DNA of 22,190 nt, from assembly GCA_035530875.1 (NCBI GenBank), contig DATKUB010000010.1, positions 1-22,190 on the forward strand, given 5' to 3'. Under the pieces are notes generated by a model. It saw nothing but the letters and a program-made list of their open reading frames with translations. It was not told where the DNA came from and ran no database searches. Below, piece by piece: positions 15,695-22,190 of the stretch (the stretch's first letter is position 1; the number at the start of each line of letters is the position of its first letter). The stretch is from JANXYY01 sp035530875. Lineage in GTDB: Bacteria; Actinomycetota; Actinomycetes; Nanopelagicales; Nanopelagicaceae. The position numbers were made by a program, and so were the translations under genes.

Positions 15695-16872
15695 TCAATT
15701 CAGGCAATGCTGAACTAATCGCCCAATGGAACGATTTGATGCAGAGGAACTACGGCTCTCCTCGCATCGCATTAGTCAGCGGGTCTGGATGTGAAGTTGT
15801 TGACGCAGATGGGTGCACCTACACGGATTTCCTTGGTGGCATCGCAACAAATGTGTTAGGTCACGCAAACCCGAGCGTGGTTACGGCTGTGACAAGACAG
15901 ATACAAGAGCTTGGTCATGTGAGCAACCTCTATGCGCATCCCAAGGCGCTCGAATTGGCGGCAAAGCTTCGTCAAGTTTCCGGTGATCACTCGGCGAGAG
16001 TTTTCTTCTGCAATTCGGGGACTGAGGCGAATGAAGCGGCTTTCAAACTCTCACGCCTAACTGGACGCACCAAGATTATTGCCATGCAAGGCGCTTTTCA
16101 CGGGCGAACCATGGGGGCGTTGGCGCTGACCGGTCAGCCCAGTAAGAGTGATCCCTTTCGACCTCTTCCCGGTGAAGTCATCCATGTGCCCTATGGCGAT
16201 TCGAATGCCGTAGCGAGGGCGTTGGATACAAATACCGCGATGGTCATTGTCGAACCAATTCAAGGTGAGGCAGGAGTGGTCGCGCCTGACCCGGGATACT
16301 TAGTCGCGCTTCGTGAAATGACTCGTGACAACGGAACTCTTCTAGCCATCGATGAAGTTCAGACTGGAATGGGCCGTACCGGGGACTGGTTTGCTTTTCA
16401 ATCGGAGGGTATAGAGCCAGACGTCATCACGTTGGCCAAGGGGCTAGGAGGAGGACTCCCACTCGGTGCGATGCTTGCACTTGGGAGCGCAACAGATCTT
16501 CTCGGGCCAGGATCACACGGTTCGACGTTTGGCGGAAACCCGGTTGCTTGTGCTGCGGCATTAGCGACTTTTGCAGTTATCGAAAGTGAGAGTTTCCTTG
16601 ACAGCAACACTCGACTAGGGGCATATCTCAGTGATCAACTTCGGATGCTCGACCGAGTGGCTGAGGTGCGTGGGCGCGGACTGCTCATCGGCATCGGGTT
16701 CAGGGGCGAAATTGCCCACCAGATCCAAAAGGCCCTCGAAGAGCGCGGCTTCTTGACGAACGCAGCCAACGCCTTCACTATCCGACTTGCGCCTCCTTAC
16801 GTGATAACCGAGGGTCATATCGACAACTTTGTCGCGGCTCTTCGTGAAATCCTCAAGGAGGTCGCGCTATGA
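15691..16872 (+). CDS. argD: acetylornithine aminotransferase
   Basis: A PLP-dependent class III aminotransferase converting N-acetylglutamate semialdehyde to N-acetylornithine; family members often also act in lysine synthesis. Seen are FCNSGTEANEAAFKLSR (around 106-122), AFHGRTMGALALTGQ, VEPIQGEAGV, AIDEVQTGMGRTG and the PLP lysine K250 in TLAKGLGGGLPLGA, followed by HGSTFGGNPVACAAA. 393 aa is normal. It overlaps argB and argR by 4 nt. In mycobacteria argF follows argD; here argR does. Confidence 0.95.
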   Translation: MINSGNAELIAQWNDLMQRNYGSPRIALVSGSGCEVVDADGCTYTDFLGGIATNVLGHANPSVVTAVTRQIQELGHVSNLYAHPKALELAAKLRQVSGDHSARVFFCNSGTEANEAAFKLSRLTGRTKIIAMQGAFHGRTMGALALTGQPSKSDPFRPLPGEVIHVPYGDSNAVARALDTNTAMVIVEPIQGEAGVVAPDPGYLVALREMTRDNGTLLAIDEVQTGMGRTGDWFAFQSEGIEPDVITLAKGLGGGLPLGAMLALGSATDLLGPGSHGSTFGGNPVACAAALATFAVIESESFLDSNTRLGAYLSDQLRMLDRVAEVRGRGLLIGIGFRGEIAHQIQKALEERGFLTNAANAFTIRLAPPYVITEGHIDNFVAALREILKEVAL

Positions 16873-17444
16873 CCTCAAATTCAAATAGCTCAACTCGTAC
16901 CAAGGCGGCTCGGAAACGGCGCATTCTCGAATTGATCGCAGCCGGTGCGATCAGATCTCAAGTCGAATTGACCGATCTTCTGATCACGGAGGGGTTCTTG
17001 GTTACTCAAGCGACCGTTAGCAGAGATCTGGACGATCTTGGTGCGACCAAAGTGCGTAACGAAGTAGGGCAACTGGCGTATGCGATCCATCCAGCACAGG
17101 CCTTTGCAGAGGATCCGCTGAGTCGGGTGGCTCGGATGGCGCAAGACCTCCTCGTATCCGCTGAGCCAAGCGCCAATCTTGTCGTACTTCACACACCCCC
17201 AGGCGGATCGCAACTGCTTGCGAGTGCTCTTGATAATGCGATTTCTACAGGTGCGCTGCCCGAAATCATTGGGACCGTTGCGGGTGACGATACGGTATTA
17301 GTGATAACTCGATCAGCCGACGGCGGAGTAGCGGCCGCGTCGCATATTCTTCGTCTTGCGGATCGGCAGGAAATACACTCCGCACAAAGTTTTGAACCGA
17401 ACGTCGGCATTCAAGAAAAACATAGTGAAGGGAAACGCTCGTGA
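16869..17444 (+). CDS. argR: arginine repressor ArgR
   Basis: Hexameric arginine-dependent repressor of arginine biosynthesis genes. The N-terminal winged helix has RRILELIAAGAIRSQVELTDLL and the recognition helix in VTQATVSRDLDDLG (45-58). The C-terminal oligomerisation and arginine-binding domain ends with GTVAGDDTVLVI (135-146), the aspartate pair (140, 141) being the usual arginine contacts. Length is 191 aa; the last 30 or so residues (polar, ending EKHSEGKRS) extend beyond the usual family end. The gene sits inside the operon whose promoter carries the two ARG boxes, so autoregulation is likely. It overlaps argD (ATGA) and argG (GTGA). Confidence 0.95.
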   Translation: MTSNSNSSTRTKAARKRRILELIAAGAIRSQVELTDLLITEGFLVTQATVSRDLDDLGATKVRNEVGQLAYAIHPAQAFAEDPLSRVARMAQDLLVSAEPSANLVVLHTPPGGSQLLASALDNAISTGALPEIIGTVAGDDTVLVITRSADGGVAAASHILRLADRQEIHSAQSFEPNVGIQEKHSEGKRS

Positions 17445-18652
17445 AAGAGCGCATTGTTCTTGCATATAGCGGTGGCCTCGATACCTCCGTAGCAATCGGC
17501 TGGATCGGCAAGGAGACCGGAGCAGAAGTCATTGCCGTAGCGGTTGACGTAGGCCAGGGCGGTGAAGACATTGAGGTAATCCGCAAACGAGCTTTGGCCT
17601 GTGGTGCGATCGAAGCGGAAGTGGCTGACGCGCGCGATGAATTCGCCGACGAATACTGCCTTCCTGCCTTGAAGGCCAATGCTTTGTATATGGATAGGTA
17701 TCCACTGGTTTCAGCTCTTTCTCGGCCGCTGATCGTGAAACACCTTGTTGCTGCTGCAAGAAAGCATGGCGCCTCAAGAGTTGCACACGGTTGCACCGGC
17801 AAGGGCAACGATCAAGTGCGATTCGAGGTGGGCACTGGGGCGCTGGCGCCTGATCTGACTTCATACGCACCAGTCCGCGATTCTGGGATGACTCGTGATC
17901 GCGCCATTGCTTTCGCCGAAAACGCTGGCTTACCTATCGATATAACGAAGAAGAATCCATTCTCAATCGATCAGAACGTCTGGGGTCGGGCGGTGGAGAC
18001 CGGGTTTCTGGAAGACATTTGGAACGCGCCTACGGAAAACGTTTATTCATATACCAAGGACCCGGCCGTTACCCGTGACTCTGATGAAGTGATCATTACT
18101 TTTAAAGCAGGTGTACCTGTCGCCATCGATGGGAAACCCGTGACGATGCTTCAAGCTATTCAAGAGATGAACAAACGTGCCGGAACACAAGGAATCGGTC
18201 GAATCGATATGGTCGAAGATCGACTTGTTGGTATCAAGAGTCGTGAGATATACGAAGCGCCCGGTGCCTTGGCCCTAATTACTGCGCACCAAGAGTTAGA
18301 AAACGTCTGCGTAGAAAGAGAACTTGCCAGATTTAAGCGGCAGGCGGAGCAGCGTTGGGGAGAGCTTGTTTACGACGGTCTGTGGTTCTCACCATTAAAG
18401 AGCGCCTTGGACACATTTATGAATGAAGCAAATGAATTGGTAAGTGGAGATATTCGGATGACCATGCACGGTGGTCGCGCGGTGGTCACTGGGCGCAGAA
18501 GCGAATCGTCGCTCTACGACTTTGATCTCGCGACCTACGACGAAGGTGACACCTACGATCAGTCCCTGGCAAAAGGCTTCGTGGATATCTGGGGGATGCC
18601 CAGCCGAATTGCTGCAGCCCGTGATTTGCGGGTAGGAAAGCCGATCGACTAA
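17441..18652 (+). CDS. argG: argininosuccinate synthase
   Basis: Joins citrulline and aspartate with ATP to give argininosuccinate. The P-loop-type ATP site AYSGGLDTSVAIGWI is at residues 7-21; HGCTGKGNDQVRFE and the later NPFSIDQNVWGRAVE match the family. 403 aa is normal. It starts at GTG 17441, overlapping the argR stop by 4 nt (GTGA), and AGGGAAA about 8 nt upstream can act as ribosome-binding site. It ends in a 1-nt overlap (TAATG) with argH. Confidence 0.96.
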   Translation: MKERIVLAYSGGLDTSVAIGWIGKETGAEVIAVAVDVGQGGEDIEVIRKRALACGAIEAEVADARDEFADEYCLPALKANALYMDRYPLVSALSRPLIVKHLVAAARKHGASRVAHGCTGKGNDQVRFEVGTGALAPDLTSYAPVRDSGMTRDRAIAFAENAGLPIDITKKNPFSIDQNVWGRAVETGFLEDIWNAPTENVYSYTKDPAVTRDSDEVIITFKAGVPVAIDGKPVTMLQAIQEMNKRAGTQGIGRIDMVEDRLVGIKSREIYEAPGALALITAHQELENVCVERELARFKRQAEQRWGELVYDGLWFSPLKSALDTFMNEANELVSGDIRMTMHGGRAVVTGRRSESSLYDFDLATYDEGDTYDQSLAKGFVDIWGMPSRIAAARDLRVGKPID

Positions 18653-20070
18653 TGGGCGAAATGCGGCTCTGGGGCGGCCGCTTTGCGGAACAACCAGCCG
18701 ATGCGATGGCTGCGCTCTCAGTGAGCGTTCATTTCGACTGGCGCCTGGCAAAGTACGACCTACTCGCGTCAAAAGCGCATGCTCGAATGCTTCGATCGGC
18801 AGCTCTTCTCGATGAAGCGCAACTCGGGAAGATTCTCGCTGCACTTACAGAACTCGAAGTAGACGTTGCGAGTGGGGCCTTCACTCCGACTATTGCTGAC
18901 GAAGACGTCCACACCGCGCTGGAGCGTGGCCTGGTCGAAAAGTTGGGCGAACTTGGGGGCGCCTTGAGGGCAGGGCGATCGCGAAATGACCAAGTGGCGA
19001 CGGATTTGCGGCTCTACCTCAAAGATGAGGTTCGGATTTTGGCAAACGCTTTGCTCGATCTAGAAGAAGCCGTGGTTGCTCAAGCCAGCAATCACGTCGA
19101 TTCGATAGCGCCAGGCTTCACGCATCTCCAGCACGCGCAGCCGGTCACCTTTGGACACGAATTGGCTAAGCACGCCCATGCGTTATCAAGGGATGTATCT
19201 CGTTTGCGCGATTGGGAGAGTCGAGCCGATTTCTCGCCCTTAGGAGCCGGAGCCTTGTCTGGCTCTTCGCTCATAAAGGACCCGAAACAAACGGCGAAAG
19301 AACTCGGGTTTAAGGATGCAATCGCCAATTCCATTGATGCGGTGTCCGATCGAGATTTCGTCGCTGAATTACTTTTTATCTCGGCGCTGATTGGAGTTCA
19401 CCTATCCAGAATCGGTGAGGAATTCGCCATCTGGGCGTCAAGGGAGTTCGGCTGGGTAAAGCTTTCAGATGCATATTCAACTGGCTCGTCGATAATGCCC
19501 CAGAAGAAAAACCCTGACGTCGCCGAATTGGCGCGTGGTAAAAGTGGCCGCTTGATCGGACACCTCACCGGCTTTTTGGCTACTTTGAAAGGGTTGCCAT
19601 TTGCATACAACCGGGATCTGCAGGAGGACAAGGAACCAATTTTCGATTCATTGGACACTTTACGGATTCTGATACCAGCAGTTACCGGGATGGTCGCAAC
19701 AAGCCAATTTGATGCTCAGAAGATGGCCAAATCAGCGCCCGAGGGATTTGCGCTAGCTACCGAAATTGCAGACTGGTTGGTTCGCCAGGGAATGCCATTT
19801 AGATCTGCGCACGAGGTGGCCGGCGAATGTGTTCGCATTTGTGAATCCCGGAGCATCGAATTGGATGTACTCAGTGATGCGGATTTCGCGGCTATTCATC
19901 CGATGTTAACTCCAGAAGTACGCGAAGTACTGAGTGCGGGTGGAGCCGTGGCTTCTCGGCAAGCTTTTGGCGGAACTGCACCGGTTAGGGTGCGAGAGCA
20001 ATTGATGGACCTACGTGAAGTCATCGAATCGGATCGGGCTTGGGCAAATTCCGTCTCACCCGCACAGTAG
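18652..20070 (+). CDS. argH: argininosuccinate lyase
   Basis: Splits argininosuccinate into arginine and fumarate, the last step of the pathway. It belongs to the fumarase/aspartase superfamily. The signature GSSIMPQKKNP is at 278-288, the active-site region THLQHAQPVTFGH at 157-169, and RAGRSRNDQVATDLRL near 106-121. 472 aa is normal. ATG 18652 overlaps the argG stop by 1 nt; ATG 18661 in frame (MRLWGGRF) would match many homologues equally well. This is the last gene of the coupled arg series; tyrS follows after 20 nt. Confidence 0.96.
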   Translation: MGEMRLWGGRFAEQPADAMAALSVSVHFDWRLAKYDLLASKAHARMLRSAALLDEAQLGKILAALTELEVDVASGAFTPTIADEDVHTALERGLVEKLGELGGALRAGRSRNDQVATDLRLYLKDEVRILANALLDLEEAVVAQASNHVDSIAPGFTHLQHAQPVTFGHELAKHAHALSRDVSRLRDWESRADFSPLGAGALSGSSLIKDPKQTAKELGFKDAIANSIDAVSDRDFVAELLFISALIGVHLSRIGEEFAIWASREFGWVKLSDAYSTGSSIMPQKKNPDVAELARGKSGRLIGHLTGFLATLKGLPFAYNRDLQEDKEPIFDSLDTLRILIPAVTGMVATSQFDAQKMAKSAPEGFALATEIADWLVRQGMPFRSAHEVAGECVRICESRSIELDVLSDADFAAIHPMLTPEVREVLSAGGAVASRQAFGGTAPVRVREQLMDLREVIESDRAWANSVSPAQ

Positions 20071-20090
20071 ATAGGGCAGACTTGGCTCTC

Positions 20091-21368
20091 GTGACCGGAC
20101 GAGAACTTATTGACGACCTAAAGTGGCGCGGGCTTTTTGCGCAGAGTACCGACGAAGCTGAATTGATCGCTTCCCTTGATGACGGTCCGATCAGTGTCTA
20201 CATCGGCTTTGACCCGACTGCACCCAGCCTTCACATTGGCAATCTGGTGGTTCTCCTGGGTCTGCGCCGATTTCAGTTGGCAGGACACCGCCCGATCGCG
20301 CTGGTTGGTGGAGCCACCGGGCTGATTGGCGATCCGAGTGGCCGTTCGGAAGAAAGAGCCTTAAATGAAGAAGGTGTTATCACCGATTGGGTCATCCGGA
20401 TCAGAGGTCAACTAGAAGCATTCTTAAGTTTTGACCATTCCCCAACCGGAGCCATTATGGCTAATAATTTGGATTGGACCAGGGAGCTCTCAGCTCTTGA
20501 ACTTCTGCGCGACATTGGGAAGCACTTCAGCGTCAACCAGATGCTTTCTAAAGACTCAGTCTCCACCCGGCTAACATCTGGCGGCATCTCATACACCGAA
20601 TTCTCCTATCAGGTGCTGCAGGCCCTGGATTTTCTTGAGCTTTACCGGCGTGAGGGTTGCACTCTCCAAATGGGCGGTAGCGATCAGTGGGGCAATATCA
20701 CTGCAGGCCTGGATTTGATCCGACGAGTCGAACAGGGATCAGCGCATGCGCTGACAATGAACTTGCTGATGAAAAGCGACGGCACCAAATTCGGTAAGAG
20801 CGCCGGCGGAGCGGTCTGGCTAGATCCCGAGATGACCTCGCCATACGCTTTTTACCAGTACTGGTTCAATACCGACGATGCCGATGTCGTCAACTACTTG
20901 AAATACTTCTCCTTCGCCGATCACGGGACCATCGATGATTTAGCTGCCCAGGTACGAGATGAACCTGCCAAGCGGGCTGCACAGCGCTTCCTAGCTAGGG
21001 AAATGACCACAATGGTTCATGGCTCCAGCGAGTGCGAGGGCGTCGAACAGGCGGCTTCAGCCCTCTTCGGCCAGGGGGTTCTCTCGGCAATCCAGGAGAA
21101 GACTCTGGCGGGTGCGTTGAGCCAAGTGCCGAGAGCCGTTATTCCAAGAGGCGCCGAACTTCCAGGGCTAATCGATCTCCTCGCCGCTACCGGCGTGGTC
21201 GAATCAAAGTCGGCGGCCAGACGGACGATTCGCGAAGGCGGTGCCTACCTGAACAACGTGAAGATCACCGATGAGAGATTCGTGCCAGACCAAAGTGATC
21301 TACTTCACGGTCGCTTCCTGGTTCTGCGCCGCGGCAAGCGTGATGTTGCCGCGATCGAGGTATCCTAG
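20091..21368 (+). CDS. tyrS: tyrosine-tRNA ligase
   Basis: Class I aminoacyl-tRNA synthetase for tyrosine. From GTG 20091 it is 425 aa. Motifs: HIGN at 48-51 (HIGH signature), ALVGGATGLIGDPSGR, QMGGSDQWGNI for tyrosine binding, KFGKS at 233-237 (KMSKS signature), and a C-terminal S4-type RNA-binding domain (AARRTIREGGAYLNNVKI). GTG 20091 is preferred because MTGRELIDDLKWRGL fits the family N-terminus; TTG 20082 and TTG 20040 (the latter overlapping argH) are in frame upstream. No strong ribosome-binding site precedes it, the best being AGGG at 20073-20076. It directly precedes the rRNA operon leader. Confidence 0.93.
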   Translation: MTGRELIDDLKWRGLFAQSTDEAELIASLDDGPISVYIGFDPTAPSLHIGNLVVLLGLRRFQLAGHRPIALVGGATGLIGDPSGRSEERALNEEGVITDWVIRIRGQLEAFLSFDHSPTGAIMANNLDWTRELSALELLRDIGKHFSVNQMLSKDSVSTRLTSGGISYTEFSYQVLQALDFLELYRREGCTLQMGGSDQWGNITAGLDLIRRVEQGSAHALTMNLLMKSDGTKFGKSAGGAVWLDPEMTSPYAFYQYWFNTDDADVVNYLKYFSFADHGTIDDLAAQVRDEPAKRAAQRFLAREMTTMVHGSSECEGVEQAASALFGQGVLSAIQEKTLAGALSQVPRAVIPRGAELPGLIDLLAATGVVESKSAARRTIREGGAYLNNVKITDERFVPDQSDLLHGRFLVLRRGKRDVAAIEVS

Positions 21369-21434
21369 AAGTCCCTTATTTTGCAACGGATTTTTCGGTT
21401 CCAAAGACAGGATTTGAGCGTCAGGAAGTCCGAT

Positions 21435-21464
21435 TTGACCCGTAACGCTCCACCCACCTAAACT
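21435..21464 (+). promoter_or_regulatory. rRNA promoter candidate P1
   Basis: TTGACC at 21435-21440 and TAAACT at 21459-21464 with an 18-bp spacer, the spacing and hexamers typical of actinobacterial rRNA promoters. Predicted transcript start is near 21471. Confidence 0.65.
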
Positions 21465-21580
21465 ACGCGAGCACGAGAGAAACGGACGAAGTAAATATCG
21501 GACGATCGAGTGCCACCTCCCACCAGGAAATCGATGAGAAATTCTGTGTGCTTGCCAGGAGAAATGCGAGATCGCCGGGT

Positions 21581-21609
21581 TTGACCCGGTAGATCGCAAC
21601 GGCTAAGTT
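21581..21609 (+). promoter_or_regulatory. rRNA promoter candidate P2
   Basis: A second TTGACC at 21581-21586 is followed after 17 bp by TAAGTT at 21604-21609, giving a start near 21616. Tandem promoters are usual for rRNA operons. The -35 box lies in a small dyad (CCGGGTTTGACCCGG). Confidence 0.5.
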
Positions 21610-21662
21610 AGGAATGTTGCCCCGAAAACGGTCGGAAGACCTGGGATCGGTGCGCGTCCGTA

Positions 21663-21678
21663 CCTTGAGAACTCAACA
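21663..21678 (+). promoter_or_regulatory. boxA-like rRNA antitermination site
   Basis: CTTGAGAACTCAACAG resembles the actinobacterial boxA (TTTGAGAACTC type) bound in RNA by NusB/NusE to prevent premature termination of rRNA transcription. It lies about 145 nt before 16S rRNA, downstream of both promoter candidates. Confidence 0.65.
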
Positions 21679-21822
21679 GCGTGCCACAAGTCAATGCCAA
21701 TTAAACCTCGTCGTTGAGGTTATTTGACCTTTGGTTTTCCAATAGTCAATGCGCTTCAACTTCGAAATTCCTTTGGTGAATGACATAACTAAAGCTAGTT
21801 ACGTCAAGCGCCAGATCAAGCC

Positions 21823-22190
<368 letters not shown>

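Larger units (their letters stand above)
21369..21822 (+). other. rRNA operon promoter and leader region
   Basis: This 454-nt stretch between tyrS and 16S rRNA contains no gene. It holds two promoter candidates, a boxA antitermination site, a stem AACCTC 21704-21709 with GAGGTT 21716-21721, and a hairpin just before 16S: TAACTA 21786-21791 with TAGTTA 21796-21801, extended by GAC/GTC across one mismatch. These hairpins are probable pre-rRNA processing or folding elements; the RNase III partner downstream of 16S is outside the window. No clear terminator after tyrS was found. Confidence 0.8.

Noticed and set aside
20040..20090. tyrS starting at TTG 20040 within argH
   Set aside because: The extra 17 residues are not typical of TyrS; GTG 20091 gives the family N-terminus without overlapping argH.

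Overview
The window reads as a chromosomal segment of an actinobacterium (Actinomycetota). Three things point there. The gene order infC-rpmI-rplT-RNA methyltransferase-pheS-pheT-argC-argJ-argB-argD-argR-argG-argH-tyrS is typical of that phylum. The 16S rRNA 5' end has an actinobacterial look. The rRNA leader carries a TTGAGAACTC-type boxA. GTG, TTG and one ATC start codon are used. The exact order or genus cannot be fixed from this sequence alone.

Region 1 (1-886): three copies of a 21-bp tandem repeat at the left edge, possibly the C-terminal tail of a protein that enters from outside, followed by about 800 bp with no recognisable gene. Region 2 (887-5025): an MFS exporter-like protein, a carbamate kinase, a ring-opening amidohydrolase of the cyanuric acid hydrolase/barbiturase family and an SseB-family protein. 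The kinase and amidohydrolase look like a small nitrogen-scavenging module for cyclic ureides or s-triazines. Region 3 (5006-6754): a decayed LuxR-type regulator on the minus strand (frameshifted, recognition helix lost) and, divergent from it, a secreted Cys-module/M23-like protein. A 13-bp perfect hairpin and overlapping operator-like dyads lie around them.

Region 4 (about 6767-12661): the translation operon. A structured leader with an attenuator-like terminator precedes infC, which starts at ATC. Then come L35, L20, a TrmH/SpoU RNA methyltransferase and both PheRS subunits. Region 5 (12655-20070): the arginine biosynthesis operon argCJBDRGH. It is almost entirely translationally coupled by 1- or 4-nt overlaps and is headed by two mirror-image ARG boxes lying between the pheT stop and the argC start. 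The encoded ArgR is the probable ligand of these boxes. argF is not in the cluster. Region 6 (20091-22190): tyrS, then a 454-nt rRNA leader with two tandem promoters, boxA and hairpins, and the first 368 nt of 16S rRNA, cut by the window end.

No CRISPR array, tRNA gene, intact mobile element or phage gene was seen. The most unusual items are the carbamate kinase/ring-opening amidohydrolase pair, the regulator relic fused to the 3' end of the SseB gene, the ARG-box pair and the absence of argF.
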